Notes: generated from the sequence alone by a model not told the origin. A stretch of DNA of 64,000 nt from Roseomonas indoligenes (GCF_017813365.1 NZ_JAGIZA010000004.1:186001-250000), one strand, 5' to 3'. Positions 10,056 through 17,963 are shown, counted from the first letter of the stretch. Program-made: numbers and translations.

Positions 10056-10949
10056 ATGTCCGACTCCGCCGCGCGGCGCTTTGGCCTCGTCTGCCTGGGC
10101 GTCACGGCCCTGGGCTGGGGGCTGAACTGGCCGGTGCTGAAATTCCTGCTCTCCGAGATGCCGCCGTTGACGGCCCGGGGCCTTGCCGGGCTGCTGGCGG
10201 CCCTGGCCCTGGCTGTCTACGCGATGGCTCGCGGCCTGCCGCTCGTCGTCCCCGGCCGGAAATGGCCGGCCCTCCTCGCCGCCGCGCTGCTGAACGTCAC
10301 CGCCTGGATGGGGCTGGCCACGATGGGCCTGCGCTACCTCGGCGCGGGGGAGGGGGCGATGATCTGCTACACCATGCCCGCCTGGACGGCGCTCGCAGCC
10401 TGGCCCGTCCTGGGGGAAAGGCCGTCCGCCGGGCGGCTTCTCGCACTGCTCCTCGGCATGGGCGGGGTGGCGCTTCTGGTCACGGGGAACGGCGTCTCGC
10501 TGGACTGGGCGAAGATGCCGGGCGTGTTCATGATCCTCGGCGGTGCGGTGCTCTTCGCGCTCGGCACGGTGTGGTTCAAGCGGCACCCGTTGGGCCTGAA
10601 TCCCGTGGCCTCCGTGGCCTGGCAGGTCGGGCTGGGCTGCCTGCCCATGGCCCTGGCTGGGCCTGCCCTGGAGCATTTCGACTTTTCCCAGGTCTCCCAG
10701 GCTGGTTGGGCGGCCTTCTTCTACATGGCGGCGCTGCCGCTCTGCCTCTGCTACCTCGCCTGGTTCGCCGCGCTGGCGGCCCTGCCGGCGGGGGTGGCGG
10801 CGATTGGCACGCTGGCCGTGCCGCTGGTCGGCGTGCTCTCCGCCGCTTTCTTCCTGAACGAGCCCTTCGGTCTGCGGCAGGCTGCCGCGCTGGCCCTGAC
10901 GATGACGGGCATCGTGCTTGCCGTCCGCACGGGGCCGCGCAGGATCTAA
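10056..10949 (+). CDS. DMT/EamA family transporter
   Basis: This 297-residue inner-membrane protein has ten hydrophobic segments arranged as two EamA repeats. Each repeat begins with a pattern such as GWGLNWPVLKFLL (about residue 18) and ends with a conserved glycine-rich turn (LGERPSAGRLLALLLG). Such proteins export amino acids, nucleosides or other small metabolites; the substrate is unknown. The ATG at 10056 lies 23 bp after the aldolase stop. The gene is convergent with the comM remnant and overlaps its stop by four bases. Confidence 0.85.
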   Translation: MSDSAARRFGLVCLGVTALGWGLNWPVLKFLLSEMPPLTARGLAGLLAALALAVYAMARGLPLVVPGRKWPALLAAALLNVTAWMGLATMGLRYLGAGEGAMICYTMPAWTALAAWPVLGERPSAGRLLALLLGMGGVALLVTGNGVSLDWAKMPGVFMILGGAVLFALGTVWFKRHPLGLNPVASVAWQVGLGCLPMALAGPALEHFDFSQVSQAGWAAFFYMAALPLCLCYLAWFAALAALPAGVAAIGTLAVPLVGVLSAAFFLNEPFGLRQAAALALTMTGIVLAVRTGPRRI

Positions 10950-11818
10950 CCCGCGGCCGGCTTCCGCATCCGGTAGCCCAGCGCCTCGGCCACATGCACC
11001 CGCGCCACCGTCGCCGCGCCCGAGAGGTCCGCGATGCTGCGCGCGACGCGCAGGGTGCGTGTGAAACCGCGGCTGGAAAGGGCGAGGCGCTCCGCCGCGC
11101 TCTCAGCCAGGGACAATGCCTCGGCGGCGAAACCGTCGCGGATCGCCTCGACTGGGGCTTCTGAGTTCGTCGCGATGCCCAGGGGTTGGTAGCGCGCCCG
11201 CTGGACCGCGCGGGCAGCGGCCACGCGCTCCGCAACGGCCGCACTTGCTTCCCCGGCCGGGGCGCGGCTGAGCTCGCGCGGCGGGATGGGTTGCACCTCG
11301 ATCGTGAGATCGATCCGGTCCAGCAGCGGGCCTGAGAGCTTGGACTGGTATCCCTCCCCGCAGCGCGGCGCCTGCCCGCACTCCCGCGCGGCGTCGCCCA
11401 GGTGGCCGCAGCGGCACGGGTTCATCGCCGCCACCAGCTGCACCCGCGCGGGGTAGGAGACGTGCGCGTTGGCGCGGGCCACGGTCACGCGCCCCGTTTC
11501 CAGCGGCTGGCGCAGGGCTTCCAGCGCCGGGCGGGGGAACTCCGGCAGCTCGTCGAGGAAGAGGACGCCGCGATGGGCGAGGCTGATCTCGCCCGGGCGC
11601 GCCTTCGGCCCGCCGCCGGTCAGCGCGGCCTGCGATGCGGAATGGTGCGGGTCGCGGAAAGGCGGGCGGGCGCTGATCCGGCCACCCTCCAGGCCGCCGG
11701 CGACCGAGCGGATGAGGCTCGCCTCCAAGGCCTCGTAGGGGTTGAGGTCCGGCAGGATGCCCGGCAGGCGGGCGGCCAGCATCGACTTGCCGGATCCAGG
11801 TGGCCCAACCATCAGCAT
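10946..11818 (-). pseudogene. comM: comM 3' fragment (AAA+ and C-terminal domains), separated by the element
   Basis: This encodes the C-terminal 290 residues of a ComM/YifB Mg-chelatase-like AAA+ protein. It has Walker A GPPGSGKSM, Walker B VLFLDELPEF, the NPCRCGHLGD zinc-like motif and the SRGFTRTLRVARSIADL C-terminus. The N-terminal third lies at 22335-22994. Host sequence stops near 11814. The element itself supplies an in-frame ATG at 11818-11816, so a truncated AAA+ fragment starting MLMVGPPG could in principle be made, although no ribosome site is evident. In intact form ComM is a hexameric branch-migration helicase used in natural transformation. Confidence 0.95.
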
Positions 11819-11840
11819 GATAAGAACAAAAGAACCGCAG
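11800..11840. other. Left attachment site (comM half plus attP left arm)
   Basis: Chromosomal sequence TGGCCCAACCATC meets element sequence at the shared AGCA (11814-11817). The element arm TGATAAGAACAAAAGAACCGCAG that follows ends in AAGAACCGCAG (11830-11840). This is the inverted complement, with one mismatch, of CTGCGGGTCTT at 22325-22335 in the right arm. Confidence 0.8.
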
Positions 11841-12080
11841 GGGTTTGCCAGAACGTGGGAAACTGGACGGAGCGTGTTCCATGGGACCCGTTCCGCACCC
11901 CCACGGGGTTCATCTCCGAAGGTCGTTTAGAAGTCCCGCTAAAGTCGTCGTTGTCATTGTCGTCGTGATCCGACCCCGGGGGGAGGGACAGCCACCCCGC
12001 CTTCCGCAGCACACCCCACCGCCTTCGGGTCCCCGCGGGTAACGCTCTTGGAATAGCCGCCATCCCTCGCGCTTAGGCGG

Positions 12081-12480
12081 CACCGATAATCTTCCCCATG
12101 GGCGGAGGGGGCCCTTTGCCCATGATCTCCTTTCAGGGGAAACCGGCTGACCAGCGCACGGCAGGCTAGGAGCCAGTCGTCGGGTGGCTTCCCGCGATGC
12201 CGGCGGGCCGCGACCGAGCCAGGCACGAAGAATCCTACCCATGGACGGAGGGGGCCCGACGCCAGTGCGTTGCCCGGGTCTTGAGTGAATTCGAAAGGCT
12301 GGCCACCCGGCCGGTCACGAAGAACCACACCCATGGACGGGGGTGCCCGCACCACCGCCAAGCCAGCTTTCAGAGCTATCCCTATGACGGCGGCAGGCCC
12401 GACCCCGGGGCCCCGCCCGACTGCTGCCCCGTGTGGGCGCACAACCCTGCGGGCTGTCACGAAGACCTTCCCGCTCTCCT
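12081..12480 (+). repeat. Direct repeats of about 34 bp in the 670-bp gap before the ejection-like gene
   Basis: The stretch 11841-12510 has no convincing gene. It contains three copies of a 33-34-bp repeat at 12081-12114, 12224-12257 and 12316-12348, plus a partial copy of its first half at 12458-12472. Copies begin CACGAAGA (CACCGATA in copy 1), share a CCCATGGACGG-like core and end in a G-run plus CCC. Copies 1 and 2 match at 28 of 34 positions; copy 3 lacks one base. Start-to-start distances are 143, 92 and 142 bp. The copies fall in different reading frames, so they are not protein repeats. Possible roles are phage promoters, replication iterons or transcript-processing sites. Confidence 0.8.
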
Positions 12481-12510
12481 CCTTTCAAAGAACTGAAAAG
12501 GATTGATATT

Positions 12511-13929
12511 TTGTGTGACGTAACCGCCGCCGTCGTTGCGGCCGGCGCCGTGGCGGGCGGCGTTGCCGCCAGCTCCAAGAAGCCCGGCGCCCAGACCACC
12601 CAGACCGAGACGAAGGAGCCCTGGCACGTCCAGGCGCCCCACCTCAACAACGCCTTCAGCGCCGCGAAGACCGACTACGAGACCACCATTGCGCGCCCCG
12701 CGTGGGAGAGCACCCACGACGCCTTCGCGTCCGTCAACGGGACCCAGAAGGAAGGCGCGGCGGTCGGCGCCGACTATGCGCGCGGTGCGGGCTCGGCCCT
12801 CGGCGAGCAGGCAGCGAACACCTCCGCTGTCCTGATGGGCGCCGCCCCGCAATACTACAACAACGCCTCCACGCTCGCCGCGACCGGCGCCGGGCCTGCC
12901 AACGGGGTCGCCCAGGGCGTCCTCACGCAGGCGGCGCAGGGAGGCCTCCAGGGCTCCTCGGGTGTCGCAGGCGGCGCGGGTCTCGGCGGCCAGCTCGGCG
13001 CCCTCTCCACGGCGCAGGGCATGGCGGCGGGCGCGCAGGGCGACGGCAATGCCGCCATCCAGTCCGGCGCGGCCGGCTATATGAACTCCGACCTCGTCAA
13101 CGGGCAGGTCGACGCGGCCACTCGCGACGTCGCCCGGAACCTCTCCGAAGACGTGCTGCCGGGTCTCAACGCCCGCGCCTCGGCCGGCGGGAACATCAAT
13201 TCGGCTCGTGCCGGCGCGGCTGAAGCCGTGGCCCGGAGAGGCGCCGAGGACCGCGCAGCGGACATTTCGACCGCCATCCGCAACAACGCCTGGAACACTG
13301 GCATCCAGGCCTCCCTCGCGACGAAGGCCCAGCAGGACAGCACCGCGCTCGCGGCGAATGCCCAGGCGGGCTCGCTCGGCGGCGCCTTGTCGAACCTCGG
13401 CGAGAACCAGCGCCAGTTTAACATCGGGACCCAGCTCCAGGGCGCCTCGACGCTCGGGTCGCAGGACACCGCGAACCGTGCGCTGGACGTCAACACGAAG
13501 CTCTCGGCCGGCAACCAGCTCGGCACCGCGGTCCAGGCGGGTCTCAACGGGGCCCTCACCACGGGCCAGATCGTCGACCAGAACGGCGCCCGGATCAGCG
13601 CCCAGGGCGACTTGCAGATGCAGGGCGACCAGATCGGCATCAACAACGCGCAGTCGATGTATTACGCCGACGAGAAGCGCCGTGCCGCGGCCCTACAAGA
13701 CTATTACGGCATCGTCGGGTCACAGAATTGGGGCGGAGACGGAACCCGAACGGTCACCGGCTCCCCGACCCGCGCCAATGTTGTCGGCGGGGCGCTCGGT
13801 GGCGCCATGGGCGCATATGGCATGATGGGCGCTGGCGGGTCCGGCGGCGGGGCTCTCGCGGGCCTCTTCGGCGGCGGCAGCGGGAGCCAGCAGCAGGCGC
13901 CGACTTACGCGCCGATCCTCAGTCGGTAA
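12511..13929 (+). CDS. Podovirus internal virion/ejection-like protein, TTG start
   Basis: This 472-residue alanine-, glycine- and glutamine-rich protein has no cysteines after residue 2. The start is taken as TTG at 12511 because AAAAGGA lies eight bases upstream. It gives the N-terminus M-C-D-V-T-A-A followed by a hydrophobic segment (about residues 4-18), the same opening (MCDP.T) as many T7-like podovirus internal virion proteins. The middle is a long helical region of low complexity, and the C-terminus is a glycine-rich GALGGAMGAYGMMG...GLFGGGSG tail. It would be a virion DNA-ejection component, yet no other structural gene is present. Similarity is by composition and pattern, so an unrelated surface protein is possible. 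Confidence 0.6.
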   Translation: MCDVTAAVVAAGAVAGGVAASSKKPGAQTTQTETKEPWHVQAPHLNNAFSAAKTDYETTIARPAWESTHDAFASVNGTQKEGAAVGADYARGAGSALGEQAANTSAVLMGAAPQYYNNASTLAATGAGPANGVAQGVLTQAAQGGLQGSSGVAGGAGLGGQLGALSTAQGMAAGAQGDGNAAIQSGAAGYMNSDLVNGQVDAATRDVARNLSEDVLPGLNARASAGGNINSARAGAAEAVARRGAEDRAADISTAIRNNAWNTGIQASLATKAQQDSTALAANAQAGSLGGALSNLGENQRQFNIGTQLQGASTLGSQDTANRALDVNTKLSAGNQLGTAVQAGLNGALTTGQIVDQNGARISAQGDLQMQGDQIGINNAQSMYYADEKRRAAALQDYYGIVGSQNWGGDGTRTVTGSPTRANVVGGALGGAMGAYGMMGAGGSGGGALAGLFGGGSGSQQQAPTYAPILSR

Positions 13930-14037
13930 GACCAGCAGGAGCCCTTCTGGGACTTGATGAAGCCTGCCCGAGAGGCCGGGGGAAGGAGGGTGGCGTGCGG
14001 GCTTCTGCAAGTCCCCACGCGGCTCTCCTCCTTTCTC

Positions 14038-14589
14038 CTATGCCCTATGAGCGGCATCAACCCGTGAGGGTATCTGCGCGCGGAGAGCGGCATTTTCGGC
14101 TTGCAGGGCTGCGACCCGCAGCGTCATGTCGAGGGCGCGAGCCTGCGCAGCCTGCGCGGCTCTAGAAAGAGGATGGTCCAGCGGCGGGACGCTCAGCGCC
14201 TCCGTCGCCCGCCACCTATCTTTCGGGTCCCATCCGAGCGCGTCCCCTTGCAGCGCGCACTCAATGATGTGGGCCAGAAAGAGACCACCGCGCAGGGCAA
14301 CACGCCCGAGCACCGCGACGACACCATGGGAGGACAGCAAGTCCGTCTTCCCGAACTCCGCGAAGTTCTCTCGACGTGAGAGGCCCGGGATAGTGGGGTC
14401 GTTCAGCACGGCGCGAACGTCATCCGCCCCCGCCAGCGCCGAAACATCATCCGCGAAGAACCACGGCTTCCCTTCGCCGGGCCAGGAGGCCATCCGCGGG
14501 TGTCTGTCGGCATAGATTGTCGGGGAGGACTGTGCGGCCGAATGGGTCAACCGAAGAAGCCCTTTCGTCGCCCAGGTCCAGCGCGCCAT
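14038..14589 (-). CDS. Phage regulatory protein, Bro-N-like start and C-terminal coiled coil
   Basis: This putative protein has 183 residues. GKPWFFADDVSALAG (about residues 38-52) resembles the opening of Bro-N antirepressor domains (G.PWFVA.DV...LG). The C-terminus has a short heptad-rich stretch (TLRVAALQAENAALRAQI) typical of phage antirepressor tails. It overlaps the upstream gene by 43 bp with an AGG four bases before the ATG, suggesting translational coupling. It is the last gene of a four-gene minus-strand set (15662 to 14038). The resemblance is weak and the start is uncertain. Confidence 0.5.
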   Translation of the reverse strand: MARWTWATKGLLRLTHSAAQSSPTIYADRHPRMASWPGEGKPWFFADDVSALAGADDVRAVLNDPTIPGLSRRENFAEFGKTDLLSSHGVVAVLGRVALRGGLFLAHIIECALQGDALGWDPKDRWRATEALSVPPLDHPLSRAAQAAQARALDMTLRVAALQAENAALRAQIPSRVDAAHRA

Positions 14590-14876
14590 TCGACCTGCGT
14601 CAGCATGGCGACTAGCGCCGCGGCTTCTTGCAGCGTCGTGTCGGCGCCCATCAAGCGGTTCAAGGCCTCTGCTTCGATGCACATTGTGTCTTCCCCCGGG
14701 CAGAAGACGACGGCGTCGCGCAGGTCCACCCCGACTTCCTCGGCGAGGACGGGCAGGCGCTCCTTCGTGATGCCCCAAAAGGCGTCCAGCGGCAGATAGA
14801 GCGCTGGGTCGAAGTGGACCACGCGGATCGGCTCGGCCGTCGTGGCGAGGGGTGCGTCAATCACAGCGTCGGGCAT
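14547..14876 (-). CDS. Hypothetical phage-type protein
   Basis: This 109-residue protein is not recognised. The ATG at 14876 is chosen because GAGG lies five bases upstream; an ATG at 14927 lacks such a site. The middle (VHFDPALYLPLDAFWGITKERLPVLAEEVGV) looks like a small alpha/beta domain. FCPGEDTMCIEAEALNRLMG resembles the central part of an antirepressor-like domain. It sits between two Bro-N-like genes on the same strand, so a regulatory role is possible. Confidence 0.5.
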   Translation of the reverse strand: MPDAVIDAPLATTAEPIRVVHFDPALYLPLDAFWGITKERLPVLAEEVGVDLRDAVVFCPGEDTMCIEAEALNRLMGADTTLQEAAALVAMLTQVEWRAGPGRRKGFFG

Positions 14877-14930
14877 CGTGACCTCGTCTCGCTTGCTGGC
14901 CCCTTCGACCAGCCGCAGCGCGAACATGAT

Positions 14931-15203
14931 TCACGAGCGAATCGGGTGCAAGCCCCTGCTTTTCAACGTTGGTCGGAGTGAGGTGTGGATGTGGTTACGG
15001 GGTGTCGTGACGCCGTCCTTGCGAATGGCGGGGAGGACGTCTCGCGCCAGCCAGTCTTGGAATTTACGCACCGCTGGGTTTCGATCAGGCTGGGCACGCA
15101 TCAGCAACTTGTAGACGCCGCTCTCCGATATCAGGGCCAAGCTCGGCTGGTGGGGGCCGAAAGCGTCTCTGAGGAAAACTCCCTCAGACTCCCCTTTCTT
15201 CAC
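14931..15203 (-). CDS. Bro-N domain antirepressor-like protein, N-terminally short
   Basis: The sequence SLALISESGVYKLLMRAQ...VRKFQDWLARDVLPAIRKDG is the second half of a Bro-N domain. This fold is found in phage and baculovirus antirepressors that bind DNA or inactivate repressors. The frame stays open upstream to about 15289 and reads AWDEKRVVKKGES, which also fits Bro-N, but has no ATG; the GTG at 15203 is the first usable start. About 40 expected N-terminal residues are missing and a stop (TAA near 15292) closes the frame. It may be a decayed gene or may need frameshifting. Confidence 0.6.
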   Translation of the reverse strand: MKKGESEGVFLRDAFGPHQPSLALISESGVYKLLMRAQPDRNPAVRKFQDWLARDVLPAIRKDGVTTPRNHIHTSLRPTLKSRGLHPIRS

Positions 15204-15317
15204 GACACGCTTCTCGTCCCAAGCGGGGGGAGGACGGCATCGCCGAGGCTCGCGCGGCCCGCCGCTTCCTTGGAGCCCATCCGATGGGCGTTAACGGCGG
15301 TCAGAACGGTGCGCTCG

Positions 15318-15662
15318 TCAGCCGCGGCAAGCCTCCGTGACCTGTCCCGGCTCCAGCCAGATCACCCATCCGTGTCTATCTAGGACGGCGTGCATCCCGG
15401 TCTCGAAGGGCCCGGCGAGCGGCCGAACCTTCACCTTGCCCCGGTGGCGCGCAAGGACCAGCCAGGGGCCCTTAGCGCGGCCCTGCGCGTCGGACTGCCT
15501 CGGGTTCTTCGGCCGCCATTTCACGAACTCGAATGAGCTGTCTTCGCGCATCGGGACCCTTCTTCGCGCAGGACCCGGCACGGGCCTGTAGCCGGCCTTA
15601 GCGCATCCACTCGGGGCGTCCGGTGTCAAGCCTGGGTCCCGCAATCCGGAGGAGGAGACCAT
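15318..15662 (-). CDS. Hypothetical protein, first gene of the antirepressor-like cluster
   Basis: This putative basic protein has 114 residues and no recognised domain. The ATG at 15662 has an ideal AAAGGAGG six bases upstream; a second in-frame ATG (15551) also has AAGG. The C-terminal half (VLARHRGKVKVRPLAGPFETGMHAVLDRHGWVIWLEPGQ is the core region, residues about 70-108) reads like a small beta-rich fold. It is divergent from the gene at 15739 and appears to head the minus-strand run that ends at 14038. Confidence 0.55.
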   Translation of the reverse strand: MVSSSGLRDPGLTPDAPSGCAKAGYRPVPGPARRRVPMREDSSFEFVKWRPKNPRQSDAQGRAKGPWLVLARHRGKVKVRPLAGPFETGMHAVLDRHGWVIWLEPGQVTEACRG

Positions 15663-15738
15663 TTCCCGCCTCCTTTAACCCTACCCGCCCGGCTCCAGCT
15701 TGGCGGGATTTTTAATGTCCGCATCATGGAGACCTTCA

Positions 15739-16281
15739 GTGCTCACAGCTATCACCGAACCCTCGCCCGCTCCCCTCTCGGCACCAAAGGAGCGAAAGCG
15801 CCGGCCGCCTGTCGGACCCCGCGTCCCTCGCAATCCGAACCCCATCGTGCGCCAAGTGACAGTCGACGGGGAGCGCGCCTTCGCGGTGGCGCTGGCCGGT
15901 CGCTTGGGCCACGGCCGAGACATGCTGATCGACCCCACCTCGTGGGAGTGGATCAGCAAGACTGCGGGAACCGTGTGGCCTGTGAATGCGACCCCGACCG
16001 GACACGAATACATCGTCAGTGGAGCACGAACGGCCTATGCCGCAAGCACAGACGTCAGCCTGCGCGGCAAGCCGCCGAAAGTCTTCCTGGCTCGCCTTGT
16101 GGTCCAAGACGACACCCGCTTGGACGGCACCAAGGCTGTCGTCTACCGAAATGGCGACCACCTGGATGTCCGGCGATGCAACCTCGAAGTTGTCCTCTTC
16201 GGCGAACATCGCGACTACAAGCCTACGCGGCCGCCTGCTGAAGTCGTCGATGGCTGGTCCGAGCGGCTGACCGTAAACTGA
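15739..16281 (+). CDS. HNH/AP2-like phage protein with the HNH histidine replaced
   Basis: This protein has about 180 residues from the GTG at 15739, which has GGAG seven bases upstream; an ATG at 15715 and TTG at 15700 are alternatives. The pattern LIDPTSWEWISKTAG, then a basic KPPKVFLARLVV strand, then AVVYRNGDHLDVRRCNLEVV follows the layout of phage HNH endonucleases with AP2-like N-termini (usually VDHINGD.LDNRR.NLR). Here the catalytic D-H pair is replaced by V-Y, so nuclease activity is doubtful. It might bind DNA only. A clear terminator follows. Confidence 0.55.
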   Translation: MLTAITEPSPAPLSAPKERKRRPPVGPRVPRNPNPIVRQVTVDGERAFAVALAGRLGHGRDMLIDPTSWEWISKTAGTVWPVNATPTGHEYIVSGARTAYAASTDVSLRGKPPKVFLARLVVQDDTRLDGTKAVVYRNGDHLDVRRCNLEVVLFGEHRDYKPTRPPAEVVDGWSERLTVN

Positions 16282-16308
16282 CCCCTGCGCATCGAACAGC
16301 TACACATG

Positions 16309-16343
16309 GACCCCCACCAGCGCCGCTGGAGGGGGTCTTTTTT
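16309..16343 (+). terminator. Rho-independent terminator
   Basis: GACCCC/GGGGTC outer and CCAGC/GCTGG inner pairs form a long GC-rich stem, followed directly by TTTTTT (16338-16343). It ends the HNH-like gene transcript and insulates it from the Panacea pair. Confidence 0.85.
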
Positions 16344-16593
16344 GTATTGGTAGTCCGCGCCGCGGGTCTCGACACCATCCGAGCTAGAGAACATACAAAG
16401 AACAAGATGGGCGCTGTCAGAGTGGCTGCCCCGTCGTATGGGCGGTGAAATCATGAGTGTGCGGGTGTGTTCGCTGCCGGAGTGCGCTACGTGCCCGCAG
16501 ACTGAGACTAGGAGGGATTAAAGTTTGCCAGCTAGCTTGTCGTCTCACACAGATTTGAGCGTAGACTGAATGCACGCGGCGGGTGTCGGCTCC
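16344..16593 (+). other. Gene-free leader of the Panacea pair
   Basis: About 250 bp with no convincing ORF; its G+C falls visibly in the second half. A promoter for the downstream pair is expected here, but no -35/-10 pair is convincing. Nothing else is recognised. Confidence 0.4.
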
Positions 16594-17127
16594 ATGCCTT
16601 ACGAAGCGAAAGCCCTGGCTAATTGGCTACTCGATGAGGCGGATCGGCAGCAGATTCCGCTGACGCATATGGGCGTCCATAAGGTCATCTACTACGGGCA
16701 CGGCTGGCGGCTCGCGCAGTTCAATCAGCCTCTCATCAAAGAAATCTTTGAAGCGTGGGAGTATGGCCCAGTATTGGCTGGACTCTATAAAGTCTTAAAA
16801 GCCGCTGGAAAGGATGTTGTCCGTATCCGGGCGAAAAGTTTTGATCCGGTGCATCAGAGAGAAGTTGTGCCCTACGTTGCGCCATCTGAAGACGATGCAT
16901 CTTTTCTTCGGGACGTCTTGCGAGCCTACGGAAGGCTCAACGCCTTGACACTGTCAGACATGACGCATCGGCCCGGTGGAGCCTGGGATCAGGTTTGGAA
17001 TGCACCAAAGGGAGAGATAACACTCGGGATGAGGATAAAAAATGATAACATCCGCCGCGAGTTTCTAAACCTTGATCCGCTGATGTCGAAGCGGAACAGA
17101 TCAGACTCCACAGCGCACGCTAGTTGA
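16594..17127 (+). CDS. Panacea (DUF4065/SocA-like) domain protein, probable antitoxin
   Basis: This 177-residue protein starts MPYEAKALANWLLDEAD and has the Panacea landmarks HKVIYYGHGWRLA, a following IFEAWEYGPV and GLYKVLKAAG. The domain (DUF4065) is the shared antitoxin of PanA toxin-antitoxin pairs and also occurs in SocA-type adaptors. The ATG at 16594 matches the family start better than that at 16570. Local G+C is near 45-50 percent, far below the surroundings, which suggests separate acquisition. The next gene starts 15 bp downstream and is the expected toxin position. Confidence 0.85.
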   Translation: MPYEAKALANWLLDEADRQQIPLTHMGVHKVIYYGHGWRLAQFNQPLIKEIFEAWEYGPVLAGLYKVLKAAGKDVVRIRAKSFDPVHQREVVPYVAPSEDDASFLRDVLRAYGRLNALTLSDMTHRPGGAWDQVWNAPKGEITLGMRIKNDNIRREFLNLDPLMSKRNRSDSTAHAS

Positions 17128-17142
17128 AGTATCCTTCAGGTC

Positions 17143-17859
17143 ATGAAGATCCCCGCGCTACCGCCGTGTCATGATCTTGTCCGTCTAGTTCGACCCACTC
17201 TCGATGAAACTATAGGGGTCTTGCTGGAGCACCTGCGTCGGCGTCCGGTGCCGTGGAACTATCAGAAGTCGCGGGATCTCGCTCCCTATGCGTTTGAGCG
17301 GAAGGTTCCGCTGACCGCTCTGCGTGCGGCCTGCCTGTCGATTCCGACCGAAACCGGCCGGAGTGCCAACTGGGAGGTTGTGCAGATGGTCCGCGCGGCT
17401 TCCGCCGGACGCGAAGTCCGCTGCCACGCGACCCCTGATGGGCTCTTTCGAGTGCGGCGGGATTTGGCAATCCGTGTTGCGGCCAACTTCTACTTCGTGG
17501 AAGGCGAAAGGACGAAAATCTTGTGGCTTCAGCCCAGGCGAGGATACGCGCTGAACGAAGCCCAACTCGGCATGTTTGGCGCGCTTGCCCGCATGGCGTT
17601 GCTCGTTGAGCATTTTGAAACCGCGGAACTCGAAATTCTGGACCTCAGTGCTCCGGAACCGAAGGCGGCTCGGGTGTCTCGCATCCTCCACCTGTCCGAT
17701 CTTCCCGCAGTTTCTGATGACGATGTCGAAGCAGCCATTCAGCGGGTCGTGTCCGCATACGACGCGATTGTCGCCATGAACCTCGATTGGGATGCTCTGC
17801 GCGGGCGGACGACGAAGAGGAAGGACCGTCCTTCGGATCAGCCGGACATGGGCTTTTGA
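17143..17859 (+). CDS. Unrecognised partner of the Panacea protein, candidate toxin or effector
   Basis: This 238-residue soluble protein has no signal peptide or membrane segment and no family I recognise. It begins 15 bp after the Panacea gene and is probably co-translated. Visible parts are an N-terminal region (1-60) with basic RRRPVPWNYQKSR, a central stretch rich in aromatic and basic residues (KILWLQPRRGYALNEAQLGMF is residues about 126-146, in two pieces), and an acidic C-terminal helix pair (about 185-215). By position it would be the toxin of a PanAT-like module; that is inference. It is convergent with the polymerase-like gene. Confidence 0.6.
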   Translation: MKIPALPPCHDLVRLVRPTLDETIGVLLEHLRRRPVPWNYQKSRDLAPYAFERKVPLTALRAACLSIPTETGRSANWEVVQMVRAASAGREVRCHATPDGLFRVRRDLAIRVAANFYFVEGERTKILWLQPRRGYALNEAQLGMFGALARMALLVEHFETAELEILDLSAPEPKAARVSRILHLSDLPAVSDDDVEAAIQRVVSAYDAIVAMNLDWDALRGRTTKRKDRPSDQPDMGF

Positions 17860-17963
17860 CTTGTGCTTGAGGAGCACCTTGGCCCGCGTCAGCACGGCGA
17901 TCCGCAGGCCACCGAGCATCCGTGGATCGTCTGCGCTATAGCCTAGGCAGGTAGGGGCTCCAC

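Noticed and set aside
12081-12480. Possible CRISPR array
   Set aside because: The repeats are unevenly spaced (143, 92 and 142 bp), the spacers are too long, the copies diverge, and no cas gene is present.
12197-12496. A 99-codon frame across the repeat region
   Set aside because: The repeats fall in different frames within it, the composition is poor, and it ends on top of the better supported TTG-start gene with a ribosome site.
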